Assembly: GCA_021732785.1 (NCBI GenBank) | Contig: JAKFUG010000003.1 | Location: forward strand, 1 to 64,000 | Direction: 5' to 3' | DNA: 64,000 bases | Origin: Planctomycetaceae bacterium | Lineage (GTDB): Bacteria > Planctomycetota > Planctomycetia > Planctomycetales > Planctomycetaceae | Shown: piece by piece, positions 35,791-45,072 of the stretch | Position numbering within the stretch: the first letter of the stretch is position 1 | How the letters are laid out: each line of letters begins with the position of its first letter | Notes under the pieces: model-generated | Databases searched by the model: none | Seen by the model: the letters and a program-made list of their open reading frames with translations, nothing else | What the model was told of the DNA's origin: nothing | Position numbers and translations under genes: made by a program

Positions 35791-38754
35791 TTAATCCACG
35801 AACGCAAACTCGTTCAGGTTGAAGATCACCCGGCAGGCATTCGCGAGCCCCGTGGTTCGCGCATAGTCGACCAGTATCGTGCGCTCCTCTCCGGTCGGCG
35901 GACGCCCGATGGCACGCAGAAACGCGGTCTCAATGGTTTGCTCCGGGGTCGGTTCCTCGCGGAGATCGGTCGCAAAGGCCTCCGCCATCACGACGGTCAA
36001 CCCGTTGTTCAGCAGGGCAAGGGCTTGCAGCGGGTTGATGGTTTCGTTCCGTTTGTCGACCGACATCGACGGATCCGCACAATCCAGCGTCACCATGAAC
36101 GGTTGCGGCTGTGAGCGAACGAGGAAGCGGTAGACCGAGCGGCGATGCGCACGGTTGTCCCGCGGGTCGTGCAACTGGTACTCGAAGTGCGGCGAGTGTT
36201 CGGGGCGTTCGATGACAAAATCCTGAAAGCCGGTGCCGCCCATGCGGGTGTCGAGATGCCCGGCCACAAACAGAATGCTGTCGCGCACCGCTTCCGCATC
36301 GAGCTTCCGGCGATTCGCCCGCCACAACAACGAATTTTGCGCGTCGATTGTGCCCGCCTCGGCTCGATCCGCGGACGACTGCCGATAGGTGTGGCTGCTG
36401 ACAATCAAGCGATGCAAGGACTTGAGGGAGCCCCCGTGACGCAGAAAATCGGCGGCGAGCCAATCGAGTAATTCCGGGTGCGTGGGGAGTTGTCCCATGC
36501 GACCGAAATCGTTGGGGGAATCGACGATGCCGCGGCCGAAGTGATAGTGCCACATTCGGTTCACAATCGATCGCCACGTGAGCGGGTTCCGCGGTGAAAC
36601 AACCCATTCTGCAAGCGCCGCGCGGCGTTCCGCTTCCGTGTGCTGAGGCGACAATTCGAAGGCCGCGGGATAGCCCGGCACAACGGGGGGAACTCCCGGT
36701 CCGACTTCTTTCAGCGGCTTGCGGACATCCCCTCGCGCCAGGACGTGAATCTGTCGCGGCTCTCCGTTTCGGGCACCGGTACCGCTGAAGTTGCCCGTCC
36801 CGGTATGCACGGCTCCGATATAAACCGGTTGCGACGGGGGCAGTGCCGCCAGCGTGGCTTGCAACTCGGTTCGTTGCCGAATGAGGGCGTCCGCTCGGTC
36901 CCGAATCTCGCGGGGGATGTTCTGCCGCCGCAGTTCCGCAATCCGCGCAGTCAGTGCCGTGCGTTCCTGTTCCGCGAGCCCATTGGCGGCGGCGGGATAC
37001 TTGCCATCCACGAGATTCGTCTTGCGCCAGCGCGGTCCGGCTTCAATGGAATCCCGGGCCGAAACGGCTTTGCCCAGCGCGACGTTTTTCCCCGTTGCCG
37101 TCCAGACCTGCAATTCGGAAATGGCCAGGATGAAGTCATTCATGCGGGGGGCGAGTTTGCTGGCCGTCACCCGTACATAACGCGCGGCGACCGGTTCGAT
37201 GGAAAAGGATTGCGGCTGAATCCCCGGCGACGGGTGATCGGCCGCCGCGCGATCAACGAGCAGGGTGACATCACTGAGAAACGCCGCGTCGTTGCTTGCT
37301 TCCACCTTGTAACGTGATGGAAAGCCAAAACCAGCACCAATGTTGTTGAAGTCGTCATGGCACGGAATCAGCACGATCCGGCAGATGTCCGTCGGTTGAC
37401 CCAGATCGATCTGCACCCATTTCGCGACATCGGGTTGCGATTCAATCTGGCTGTGATAACCGAATTCCGGGGGCACCTGCAGGGATTGCTTCGCCGCAAT
37501 TTCGCTCTCTTTCAGCCGCTGTTCCAGCGTCGTCAATTCCGGCCCCGCGAGTTGTTGCATCTCCGCAGTGACTTTGGCCAAGGCGGCCGCAATGTCGCGC
37601 TCCTGCGTCTGCAATGCACGGCGACGTCCGGCCACATGCGGGTCCGTATCGAACGGTTTGTCGGTTCGATCCACCGCCGCAAACACGGCTTGCAACCGGT
37701 AATAATCGGTCTGGCTGATCGGATCGAACTTGTGCGCGTGGCAACGAGCGCATTGCACCGTCAAGCTGCAAAAGGTGTTCAACGTGTTGACGACCATGTC
37801 GTCGCGATCGAGACTCCGCGCGATTTGCCCGTCGATCTTGTTTTCGGGGACTTCGACGTGACTGATGAAGTCCCACGGTCCCGCCGCGATGAAACCGAGC
37901 GCGGGGATGCCATCGGGCGAATCCGGCGTGAAGACATCGCCCGCCAGTTGTTCGCGGCTAAAATCGGCGTAGGGTTTGTCGCTGTTGAGAGCGCGGATCA
38001 CATAGTCGCGGTACGGCCACGCATTCGGTCGCAGCTTGTCCTTGTCGTAACCGTGTGTATCGCCGTAGTGGACGACATCGAGCCAGTGTCGCGCCCAGCG
38101 TTCCCCATAGTGTGGTGATGCGAGGAGACGGTCGACGAGTTGTTCGTACGCATCGGGTCGCGGGTCGGCGACGAACGCGGCCATCTCGTCCGGTGTGGGA
38201 GGGAGGCCCAGCAGATCAAACGACAACCGGCGCATGAGCGTGCGGCGGTCGGCCTCGGGCGATGGTGACAACCCCCGCGCGGCCAATGTCGCGCCGATAA
38301 AACGATCAATCGGGTGATGCGACGGAAAATCTCGAACCGCAGTCGGGATGGGACTCTCACCCAGCGGCCGCAGCGACCACCAGTCGTTGTCCGCTTGCGG
38401 GCGTTCTTCCAGCAGCAACCCCTCCGGCCAAATCGCGCCCTGCTCGAGCCAGGTCCGAATCGCGGCCACTTCTTTCGCCGTAAGGGGGGGGCCCGTCTTC
38501 GGCATTTCCGGTTTGTCGCCGGTGATGGCCGCGAGTAAGAGGCTTTCCGCCGGTTTGTCGCGTTGAACCGCCGGCCCGCTGTCGCCCCCCTTGAGCAAGC
38601 CGTTTGCCGATTGCAACGACAGCCCCCCTTTCTTCAACTCCTCGTTGTGACAACTGACGCATCGGCGTTCCAGAATCGGCGCGACGTCATCACGAAACCC
38701 GCGCTCCGCGATCGGATCGGCAGCGAGAAAGACAAACAGTAACGACAGAATCAT
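35791..38754 (-). CDS. PSCyt1/DUF1549/DUF1553 protein with discoidin-like insert
   Basis: A 987-residue exported protein with a short signal peptide (MILSLLFVFLAADP). It carries PSCyt1 haem motif RRCVSCHNEE, DUF1549 (LLGLPPTPDEMAAFVADP, ERWARHWLDVVHYGDTHG, VQCARCHAHKFDPI) and DUF1553 (NPLTWRSIVNRMWHYHFGRG, HPELLDWLAADFLRHGGSLK, NPLQALALLNNGL). Unlike the copy at 13476, its middle contains a beta-rich insert similar to F5/8-type discoidin domains (about residues 420-580: WVQIDLGQPTDICRIVLIPC, RYVRVTASKL, ALGKAVSARDS), which often bind carbohydrate. A Uma2 gene is 42 bases upstream and DUF1501 beyond it. Confidence 0.93.
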   Translation of the reverse strand: MILSLLFVFLAADPIAERGFRDDVAPILERRCVSCHNEELKKGGLSLQSANGLLKGGDSGPAVQRDKPAESLLLAAITGDKPEMPKTGPPLTAKEVAAIRTWLEQGAIWPEGLLLEERPQADNDWWSLRPLGESPIPTAVRDFPSHHPIDRFIGATLAARGLSPSPEADRRTLMRRLSFDLLGLPPTPDEMAAFVADPRPDAYEQLVDRLLASPHYGERWARHWLDVVHYGDTHGYDKDKLRPNAWPYRDYVIRALNSDKPYADFSREQLAGDVFTPDSPDGIPALGFIAAGPWDFISHVEVPENKIDGQIARSLDRDDMVVNTLNTFCSLTVQCARCHAHKFDPISQTDYYRLQAVFAAVDRTDKPFDTDPHVAGRRRALQTQERDIAAALAKVTAEMQQLAGPELTTLEQRLKESEIAAKQSLQVPPEFGYHSQIESQPDVAKWVQIDLGQPTDICRIVLIPCHDDFNNIGAGFGFPSRYKVEASNDAAFLSDVTLLVDRAAADHPSPGIQPQSFSIEPVAARYVRVTASKLAPRMNDFILAISELQVWTATGKNVALGKAVSARDSIEAGPRWRKTNLVDGKYPAAANGLAEQERTALTARIAELRRQNIPREIRDRADALIRQRTELQATLAALPPSQPVYIGAVHTGTGNFSGTGARNGEPRQIHVLARGDVRKPLKEVGPGVPPVVPGYPAAFELSPQHTEAERRAALAEWVVSPRNPLTWRSIVNRMWHYHFGRGIVDSPNDFGRMGQLPTHPELLDWLAADFLRHGGSLKSLHRLIVSSHTYRQSSADRAEAGTIDAQNSLLWRANRRKLDAEAVRDSILFVAGHLDTRMGGTGFQDFVIERPEHSPHFEYQLHDPRDNRAHRRSVYRFLVRSQPQPFMVTLDCADPSMSVDKRNETINPLQALALLNNGLTVVMAEAFATDLREEPTPEQTIETAFLRAIGRPPTGEERTILVDYARTTGLANACRVIFNLNEFAFVD

Positions 38755-38796
38755 AGGGATGACTCAGAAGTGACGGTCAATGGTGTCGTGGACATC

Positions 38797-39396
38797 CTAC
38801 TCATCCTCGACACGGATTGCCGGAGGCATTTCGGTCTTGGCATAGATCGAAGAAAGCGACAATTCCACATCGAGCGCTGCGATCCGCACGGTGTCTTCGC
38901 GGCGGGTCAGCACGGTTGTGATCCACTCCACAGATTTCGGATCGGCTCGTTCCCGCAATTCCACGCGAACTTCTTCCGAACTGACAAGCAGCATCGCTCG
39001 CAGTGAGTCGAACCGCGCATATCGATCCGCTTTGTCCCCGAGATCATAGGCCTGCGTCGCGGGAGACAACACTTCGCACACCAGGACGGGATTGATCAGC
39101 GAAGTTGAATCCTTCGCATCGAACTTCGGCCCACACGCCACCGAACAGTCGGGATAGAAATACGTGTCACCAGCCTGATTGCGAACGCGCTGGTCGCTGT
39201 TGTAGACCAGGCATTTTGTCTCTTCGAGTGCGGCATCCAATCGTGAGATGATCTTGACTGCGATCTGGTTATGTGCCGGTTTCGCCCCGGCCATCAAGTA
39301 AACGAAGCCGGAAACGAATTCGTGCTTCATCTGAGCACGCTCTTCACTTTCCAGATAGTCCGCAGCAGAAATCGACGGAACGCGGAGAGCGGTCAT
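38797..39396 (-). CDS. Uma2 family (DUF820) restriction-endonuclease-fold protein
   Basis: A 199-residue protein with the PD-(D/E)xK nuclease fold of Uma2. Visible motifs: SAADYLESEERAQMKHEFVS, HNQIAVKIISRL, the Asp of TYFYPDCSVACG, the Glu of LVCEVLSPATQAYD, and the following LGDKADRYA. Uma2 genes are numerous in planctomycetes and cyanobacteria; their target and role are unknown. It sits between a DUF1501 gene (72 bases upstream) and a DUF1549/1553 gene on one strand, which normally adjoin. Confidence 0.9.
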   Translation of the reverse strand: MTALRVPSISAADYLESEERAQMKHEFVSGFVYLMAGAKPAHNQIAVKIISRLDAALEETKCLVYNSDQRVRNQAGDTYFYPDCSVACGPKFDAKDSTSLINPVLVCEVLSPATQAYDLGDKADRYARFDSLRAMLLVSSEEVRVELRERADPKSVEWITTVLTRREDTVRIAALDVELSLSSIYAKTEMPPAIRVEDE

Positions 39397-39467
39397 GATG
39401 ATTCTCGATTACCTGAGTCAAATGCGTACCGTGGCCGTGTGACGAATGACCCGGCTCATTCTATCAC

Positions 39468-40919
39468 TTAGCCCAATTCTTGAATCACGCGGCCCTTGGG
39501 AGCCAGGAAAATCGGTCGGCGTTCGGCATTGTACAGCGGTTGTTCGCGGTCGATGCCCAGGTATTCGTAGATCGTCGCCGCATAGTCTTCCGGGGTGTAG
39601 GGATTCGACTTCACATACCCGCCGTCGCGGTCGGTTTCGCCGATGATTTGCCCGCCGCGGATGCCCGCCCCGGCGAAGACAATCGAGTACGCATCGGGCC
39701 AATGGTCGCGGCCCCCATGCACGTTGACCCGCGGCGTGCGGCCGAACTCCGTCACCAGGCAGACGAGCGTTTCGTCCAGCAATCCGCGCTGTTCCAGATC
39801 GAGAATGAGCGTGGAAAACGCCCGATCGACGCTGCCCATCATCACCCAATGGCCGATGCCGTATCGTCCGGCCCCGGCCCCGCTGGCCCCCGGCAATTCG
39901 CAGGTGCCCGTCGAATAAATATGGTCGTGATGATCCCAGTTGAGGTTCCCACCCTTCGGCGTTTCCGGCCCGAACGGCCAACGGACATCGATGGCAACGG
40001 TGCGCACGCCCGCTTCAATCAACTTGCGGCCGAGCAGGTAACATGCCCCGCGATGTCCTTGACCATAACGCTCGCGAACGTCCGCCGTTTCGGTCGAAAT
40101 GTCGAAGGCGCGCAACGCATCCTGACTGAGTAGAATGTTGGAGGCCTGATCGTAAAACGTGTCCAGGGCGGCGGCTGACGGATCGGCGGAGAGTCGCGAG
40201 GAATGATTTAATGATGTCAGCAAGGAACGGCGCTGTTGAAATCGCGATTCGGTGATCGCCGATTGCAATCGTAACGAGGGCACCTGCCACTTCGGATCGG
40301 AAGCATCCCGCGCCGTCGCTTTGAAAACCGCATATCCTTCGGGCAGAAAGCCGGTCCGTGTGAAACTTGCCATTTCCGATGTCGCGGGCAATTGAATGTA
40401 CGGCGGCAGATACTGGCACTGAGAACCGAGTCGCAATGCCGCAACGCAACCCATGTCCGGCATCTCGACGGGACCGCCCGGAGCTTCCCCCGTGAGCATG
40501 TACTGCATGCCGCGGGGATGGTCATCCACCCGCGTGACATGGTGCATCGAGCGCACGACCGCCAGCCGATCGGCGATCTGGGCGGTGTGCGACAACAACT
40601 CCGTGAACTGCACGCCGGGGACATTGGTGTCGATCATCTTGAACGGCGTGCGATGATCGACCGGCGCTTCCGGCCGCGGATCCCAAGTGTCGACGTGCGA
40701 CATGCCGCCGTGTTCGATCAAGAGCAGCACGTTTTTGGCACGGGCACGGCCGCTCATTTTGCTGGCTTGCACAGGGCGATGAACACCGAACGGCAACAAA
40801 CCACTGGCGGCACCGAATGCTCCGGCGCTGAGCCACTGCCGCCGATTCCACTCGGCCCATTCCCAGCGCTCCCGTGGTGGAGACAAACGTGGGATTTGAA
40901 ATGTCCGAGGGTCGCTCAT
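39468..40919 (-). CDS. DUF1501 domain protein (second copy)
   Basis: A 483-residue exported protein. The N-terminus (WNRRQWLSAGAFGAASGLLP) has the twin-arginine style of the family. Hallmarks: NVLLLIEHGGMSHVDTWDPR, RSMHHVTRVDDHPRGMQYML, GVRTVAIDVRWPFG, NWDHHDHIY and CLVTEFGRTPRVN. It differs clearly from the copy at 11979 and precedes Uma2 and DUF1549/1553 genes in the same direction, reversing the usual gene order. Confidence 0.92.
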   Translation of the reverse strand: MSDPRTFQIPRLSPPRERWEWAEWNRRQWLSAGAFGAASGLLPFGVHRPVQASKMSGRARAKNVLLLIEHGGMSHVDTWDPRPEAPVDHRTPFKMIDTNVPGVQFTELLSHTAQIADRLAVVRSMHHVTRVDDHPRGMQYMLTGEAPGGPVEMPDMGCVAALRLGSQCQYLPPYIQLPATSEMASFTRTGFLPEGYAVFKATARDASDPKWQVPSLRLQSAITESRFQQRRSLLTSLNHSSRLSADPSAAALDTFYDQASNILLSQDALRAFDISTETADVRERYGQGHRGACYLLGRKLIEAGVRTVAIDVRWPFGPETPKGGNLNWDHHDHIYSTGTCELPGASGAGAGRYGIGHWVMMGSVDRAFSTLILDLEQRGLLDETLVCLVTEFGRTPRVNVHGGRDHWPDAYSIVFAGAGIRGGQIIGETDRDGGYVKSNPYTPEDYAATIYEYLGIDREQPLYNAERRPIFLAPKGRVIQELG

Positions 40920-41017
40920 ACGGGACTCACTGGCGGGAAAACGGTCACGCAGCAGAACACATCAATTCTGCCGCATCAATCCCCCATTGTGAAGCCCGAT
41001 GTCGGTGAACAGCCCCA

Positions 41018-41236
41018 TTATCGCGCGCGGCGATGCAGCGGCGCGTCGCAGAAGGGCTGGCCGAGAAGTTCCCGCTCGGTTGAGCCGCAGCGTTTGGGCA
41101 CCGACGGCTGCAAGTCTTCCGCGGGGGGAACGTCGACCATTGCTGTGCCGGGGTTGGTTACCGAAGTCCGGCCGGTTTCGCGGTCGATTTCCTGTTCCAG
41201 TTGACGGACCGGTTCTTCAATTTCATAAGGGGCCAT
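41018..41236 (-). CDS. small hypothetical protein
   Basis: A 72-residue polar protein: MAPYEIEEPVRQLEQEIDRE, then a flexible middle and a Cys/Arg-containing end (KRCGSTERELLGQPFCDAP). AGGAG lies nine bases before the ATG at 41236. No family. It follows gltX on the same strand after 128 bases. Confidence 0.55.
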   Translation of the reverse strand: MAPYEIEEPVRQLEQEIDRETGRTSVTNPGTAMVDVPPAEDLQPSVPKRCGSTERELLGQPFCDAPLHRRAR

Positions 41237-41364
41237 GATTTGAACTCCTGGGACCGGGCCCACAGGGAGAAACAACCGGCCAGAAGGAGCGCACTTTGGC
41301 CGATTGCGTTGCATGATACCGCGCGCATTCCGGCCGTCCAGAAAAATCGCGGGGAAAGAAATCA

Positions 41365-42945
41365 TTAGCAGCGGGCGAGTGTCGCTGTAATGCGCGAGAC
41401 GCACAGATCGCGGCCTAGCAGGGCAAGCGTCTCGAACAACCCGGCCCCTACGGCTTTGCCAGTCACCGCAATCCGCAGAGCATGCACAATCTGCCCGATC
41501 TTAATGCCTTCCGCGGTCACGAAATCGTGAACGAGTTTGTCGAGCGTCGGGGCATCGAACGGTTCCACGGTGGCCAGCAGGTCGCGCACATTGGTCAATA
41601 ACCCCGGGGCTTCCGTTGCCGTGACCAAGCGCTGCTGGAAGGCTTTTTCGTCATAGACGAGCGGTGCATCAGTCGACAGGAACAATTCAGGGTAATCGAG
41701 AATATCGCTGAAGACCCGCAGGCGTTCGCCGAGCATTGCCACCACGCGGCCGAGGAATTCGCGATCGATCGGTGTCGTCGTCCCGGCGACTTCCTGCTTC
41801 CGTTGCAGGTACGTCAGACAGCCATCGATTTTTTCATCGAGCGGCAAGGCGTTCATCCAGTTGGCCTGATAACTCTGCAACTTCTCGGGATCAAACCCGG
41901 CCGGGGCTTTCACGATGCGGTCGAGCGTGAAATTCTCAATCACCGTCGGCAACGGAAGATGCTCCGTCTTGTCATCGAGCGACCAACCCAGCCGTGAGAG
42001 CGCATTCAGAATCCCTGCGGGGAGATAACCGAGGCGTTCGTAATACTCGACCATTACCGGGTTGAGCGTCGACGAATCGCCCCAACCGAGTTGCGGCAGA
42101 ATTTCGTCCGCCCGGTCAAACATTTTCTTCAATGCCGGGCTGTTGCGAAGCTTGAGCAGATCGCGCTTGCTGAGCTTCTTGTTCGATCCCGGTGCGGTGA
42201 TGAATGGAATGTGTGCGAACACCGGCGGCGGATTGCCGAGTGCTTCGTGCAGTAGCGCCTGCACCGCCGTGTTGGTGAGATGTTCTTCCGCGCGGATGAT
42301 GTGCGTGATCTGCATCTGCGCGTCATCGACGACGGTCGCAAAGTTGTAGAGAAAGCTGCCGTCGCTGCGCATCAGGACCGGATCGGGCATCAATCCGCAA
42401 TCCCATTCGACGTGCCCGCGCACGGCGTCATCCACGGCGATTTTCCGATCGCGCGGCACCAGCAACCGCACCACCGACGGCTTTCCCTGGGCTGTCCACT
42501 CCGCCTGCTGTGCCGGGGTGAGATCGAGGGACCGGCGGACTGTGACGTAGTTCTGCTTCTGCGACTCCGCGGCTTGCCGATCTGCGGCGATCTGCTCCGG
42601 CGTGTCGAAATCGCGATACGCATGCCCGGACGCAAGGAGTTTCTCCACGGCGTCACGATACAGGTGCGACCGCTGCGATTGAAAATAGGGTCCGAACGGA
42701 CCGCCGACTTCGGGGCCTTCATCCCAGTTCAAGCCGAGCCAGCGGAACGCGCGGAAAATCGGTTGCAACGCTTCTTCCACGTGCCGCTGCTGGTCGGTGT
42801 CGTCAATCCGCAGAATGAAGGTGCCGCGGTTGTGTCGCGCCCACAACCAGCAGAAAAGCGCGGTTCGCATGCCACCAATGTGCATGTAACCGGTGGGACT
42901 GGGGGCAAACCGGGTGCGAACAGGAACGGTCATCGGCAGAAACAT
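41365..42945 (-). CDS. gltX: glutamyl-tRNA synthetase
   Basis: A 526-residue class I synthetase that charges tRNA-Glu in the cytoplasm. The HIGH-type signature is RFAPSPTGYMHIGGMRTAL (about residues 12-30) and the KMSKS-type loop is NKKLSKRD (about 260). FILRIDDTDQQR and HIIRAEEHLTNT are further family motifs. The C-terminal anticodon-binding region is complete. The start may be ATG 42945 or ATG 42933 (MTVPVRTRFAPSP); neither has a strong ribosome site. No linked tRNA gene. Confidence 0.96.
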   Translation of the reverse strand: MFLPMTVPVRTRFAPSPTGYMHIGGMRTALFCWLWARHNRGTFILRIDDTDQQRHVEEALQPIFRAFRWLGLNWDEGPEVGGPFGPYFQSQRSHLYRDAVEKLLASGHAYRDFDTPEQIAADRQAAESQKQNYVTVRRSLDLTPAQQAEWTAQGKPSVVRLLVPRDRKIAVDDAVRGHVEWDCGLMPDPVLMRSDGSFLYNFATVVDDAQMQITHIIRAEEHLTNTAVQALLHEALGNPPPVFAHIPFITAPGSNKKLSKRDLLKLRNSPALKKMFDRADEILPQLGWGDSSTLNPVMVEYYERLGYLPAGILNALSRLGWSLDDKTEHLPLPTVIENFTLDRIVKAPAGFDPEKLQSYQANWMNALPLDEKIDGCLTYLQRKQEVAGTTTPIDREFLGRVVAMLGERLRVFSDILDYPELFLSTDAPLVYDEKAFQQRLVTATEAPGLLTNVRDLLATVEPFDAPTLDKLVHDFVTAEGIKIGQIVHALRIAVTGKAVGAGLFETLALLGRDLCVSRITATLARC

Positions 42946-43165
42946 CTCGGAAATCAGGGAAAGAATTACGATTCGGTAATCCGAATATCATACTGCGAAA
43001 ATGTATGGAAACGTATGGACGGTAAAGATTTCCGCGAAGCGGCGCGACTCGTTTGCAGTTGGTCGACGGTCCTCTATAATCCAGAGAACAACCTGCCTGA
43101 AGACGGAAAACCGCCTTCCGAATCGCATCCTGCCTGCTGGTTCACCCCCCGGAGCGTTTGTTGCC

Positions 43166-43951
43166 ATGGGAAGCTCGACCGTCGAACCGAAATCCTCGGT
43201 CGTCGAGAAGTTGAATCTGAAGTGGGCCTTGCAACTGCTCAGTTCGTCCATCGGCCGCAAGTTTGTGATGGGAATCACCGGCCTGCTGTTGTGCGGCTTT
43301 CTTGTTGCCCACCTTGCGGGAAATCTGCTGCTGTTCGCGGGCAAGGCTCAGTTCGATCATTACGCCCATACGCTCCATTCGCAGGAATGGTTGCCCCTCG
43401 CGGAAGCCGGGCTGTTCGTGTTGTTTCTGGCCCACATTTATCTCGCGTTCGTGACGACGAAGGACAACAAGAGCGCCCGCTCGGTCGAATATGCGGTCAA
43501 GCAATCAAAAATCAAAGTGCTGGGCCGTGTGCTCGACATCTCGCCTCCGGGCAACTGGATGTTCGTCTCCGGTGCGGTCGTGCTCGGCTTTCTGATTGTG
43601 CATCTGATTGATTTGCGACTCGGCATGCGCCCGGACATCGCTTACGGCGAGGAAGCGGACGCCTTTCACAATACGGCGTCGGTCGTCAGCAATTCCTACA
43701 GCCGGCTGGTGTATGCCGTGGGGATTCTGTTTCTCGGATTCCATCTGTCTCACGGTTTCAGCAGCGCATTTCAATCGGTGGGGCTGTCGCATCGGAAATA
43801 CACGCCCACGATTAAGCTGTTGGGGAAGATTTTCGCCATTCTGATCGCCGTGGGGTTTGCCGCGATTGTGATTTTCGTGCCGATGATGAAGCACGTGCAG
43901 GACGAACTGAAGAATCCGCCGGTCGTGATCGAGACACACAAGTTGGATTAG
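43166..43951 (+). CDS. sdhC: succinate dehydrogenase cytochrome b558 subunit
   Basis: A 261-residue membrane anchor of the single-subunit type found with Bacillus- and Bacteroides-like succinate:quinone reductases. Five hydrophobic helices include FVMGITGLLLCGFLVAHLAG, LFVLFLAHIYLAFV, WMFVSGAVVLGFLIVHLIDL, YAVGILFLGFHLSHG and a last one near 235. Haem-binding His residues lie in the first four. I use ATG 43166 (GGAG upstream); the upstream frame is not family-like. sdhA and sdhB follow, but only after 1.1 kb of toxin-antitoxin genes. Confidence 0.92.
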   Translation: MGSSTVEPKSSVVEKLNLKWALQLLSSSIGRKFVMGITGLLLCGFLVAHLAGNLLLFAGKAQFDHYAHTLHSQEWLPLAEAGLFVLFLAHIYLAFVTTKDNKSARSVEYAVKQSKIKVLGRVLDISPPGNWMFVSGAVVLGFLIVHLIDLRLGMRPDIAYGEEADAFHNTASVVSNSYSRLVYAVGILFLGFHLSHGFSSAFQSVGLSHRKYTPTIKLLGKIFAILIAVGFAAIVIFVPMMKHVQDELKNPPVVIETHKLD

Positions 43952-43964
43952 CACGGAGTGTTCC

Positions 43965-44183
43965 ATGTCGTCGACGATGCAGGAACTCGGGATCGACCAG
44001 TGGACTCCGGATGAACGTCTGCGTCTGGCGAGTGAGATTTGGCAAAGCCTCGACGACACCGATGCAGGACAGTTGACAGACGTACAAAAGGCCGATTTGA
44101 AGCTTCGGATGGCAGAGTATCGAAAGAATCCGAACAATGTGATTCCGTGGGAGGAAGCCAAGAAACGGCTGGGCTGGGACTGA
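43965..44183 (+). CDS. addiction-module antitoxin (module 1)
   Basis: A 72-residue putative addiction module component: ELGIDQWTPDERLRLASEIW, QSLDDTDAGQLTDVQKADLK and IPWEEAKKRLGWD. It has the length and ending (PWEEA...RL) of antitoxins paired with RelE/ParE toxins. The toxin follows after six bases. It starts 14 bases after sdhC. Confidence 0.88.
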   Translation: MSSTMQELGIDQWTPDERLRLASEIWQSLDDTDAGQLTDVQKADLKLRMAEYRKNPNNVIPWEEAKKRLGWD

Positions 44184-44189
44184 GCGATC

Positions 44190-44483
44190 ATGCGCGAGTT
44201 CGTGCTGACTCCCATTGCAATGTCCGATTTGGAAGAAGCGGAGACTTGGTACGAGTCGCAGCAGTTCAAATTGGGAACTCGTTTCAGTGAGTGTGTGACG
44301 ACCAAGTTCTCTGAGATCCAAGCTGCACCGCACCATTTTCCGCTTCAATTTGACGCCGTTCGGATCGCCGTATTAAAGCCTTTCCCTTACTTGATCTTGT
44401 TTGAAGCGGATAAAGTGCGAGTGACGATCCTGGCGGTCTACCACTCACATCGGGACCCGCAGGTTTGGAAGCAGCGACAATAA
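44190..44483 (+). CDS. RelE/ParE-family toxin (module 1)
   Basis: A 97-residue toxin: MREFVLTPIAMSDLEEAETW, YESQQFKLGTRFSECV, AVRIAVLKPFPYLILFEADK and ILAVYHSHRDPQVWKQR. The fold and the ending (V...HxxRDPxxW) mark the RelE/ParE superfamily, which either cut ribosomal mRNA or poison gyrase; which applies cannot be told. Intact and preceded by its antitoxin. Confidence 0.9.
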   Translation: MREFVLTPIAMSDLEEAETWYESQQFKLGTRFSECVTTKFSEIQAAPHHFPLQFDAVRIAVLKPFPYLILFEADKVRVTILAVYHSHRDPQVWKQRQ

Positions 44484-44544
44484 AATGGGATACGAGTACT
44501 GTCGAAGATCGGAACATAATGGCTGATTCTGAAGAGGAAAGATC

Positions 44545-44763
44545 ATGCCCGCAATGATGCAAAGCCTGGGGATTGATCAGTTGTCCCGAGAGGAGCGTTG
44601 GCAACTCGTCGAAGAAATCTGTCAAAGCCTATTTAACGATCCGGGCGATTTCCTATCCCTTGATCAGATGGAAGAGTTGAAGGAGTGTCTGGAAGACGAC
44701 CGTCGGAATCCGGACGAAGGTTCACCTTGGCGGGAAGTGATGGCACGGTTGAAGGCAGAATAG
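44545..44763 (+). CDS. addiction-module antitoxin (module 2)
   Basis: A 72-residue paralogue of the antitoxin at 43965: MMQSLGIDQLSREERWQLVE, EICQSLFNDPGDFLSLDQM and GSPWREVMARLKAE. Intact and 10 bases upstream of a damaged toxin gene. Confidence 0.88.
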   Translation: MPAMMQSLGIDQLSREERWQLVEEICQSLFNDPGDFLSLDQMEELKECLEDDRRNPDEGSPWREVMARLKAE

Positions 44764-44773
44764 TTGATCAGTC

Positions 44774-45072
44774 ATGTCGCTTATCGTTTCATCTCGAGCG
44801 GAACGCCAGATGTTGGCTGCTAAGAACTGGTATGACAAACAACGTCTTGGGCTTGGATCGGATTTTCTGGATTCCGTTGAAACACAGTTTGAAATGATCG
44901 AGGCCTTTCCGACGCGGTTCGCGGTTCGCGGTTCGCAGTTCAGTTCGGCAATGTCCGAATCGCGATGGTTGATGGATTCCCGTACTTGATCTTGTTTCGA
45001 GCCGACCAGAAGAATGTAAGAGTGATTGCTGTTTTCCATAATCGCCGCAATCCACAATTGTGGAAGCGATAA
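44774..45072 (+). pseudogene. RelE/ParE-family toxin, frameshifted (module 2)
   Basis: The start MSLIVSSRAERQMLAAKNWY and KQRLGLGSDFLDSVETQFEM matches the module-1 toxin, but the frame turns to nonsense and stops at 44989. The rest of the toxin (NVRIAMVDGFPYLILFRADQ, VIAVFHNRRNPQLWKR) is in another frame, ending at 45072. The break is in three tandem copies of GCGGTTC (44914-44934). Deleting two copies gives a continuous protein aligning with module 1 (FPTRFAVQFGNVRIAM against FPLQFDAVRIAV). Confidence 0.88.
44914..44941 (+). repeat. 7-bp tandem repeat breaking a toxin gene
   Basis: Three perfect GCGGTTC units and one variant GCAGTTC. The unit length is not a multiple of three, so each copy gained or lost shifts the frame. 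Confidence 0.95.

Noticed and set aside
40737-40752. TGGCAC-N5-CGGCC, sigma-54-like spacing
   Set aside because: Inside the DUF1501 coding region, wrong -12 box, and no gene in that direction.
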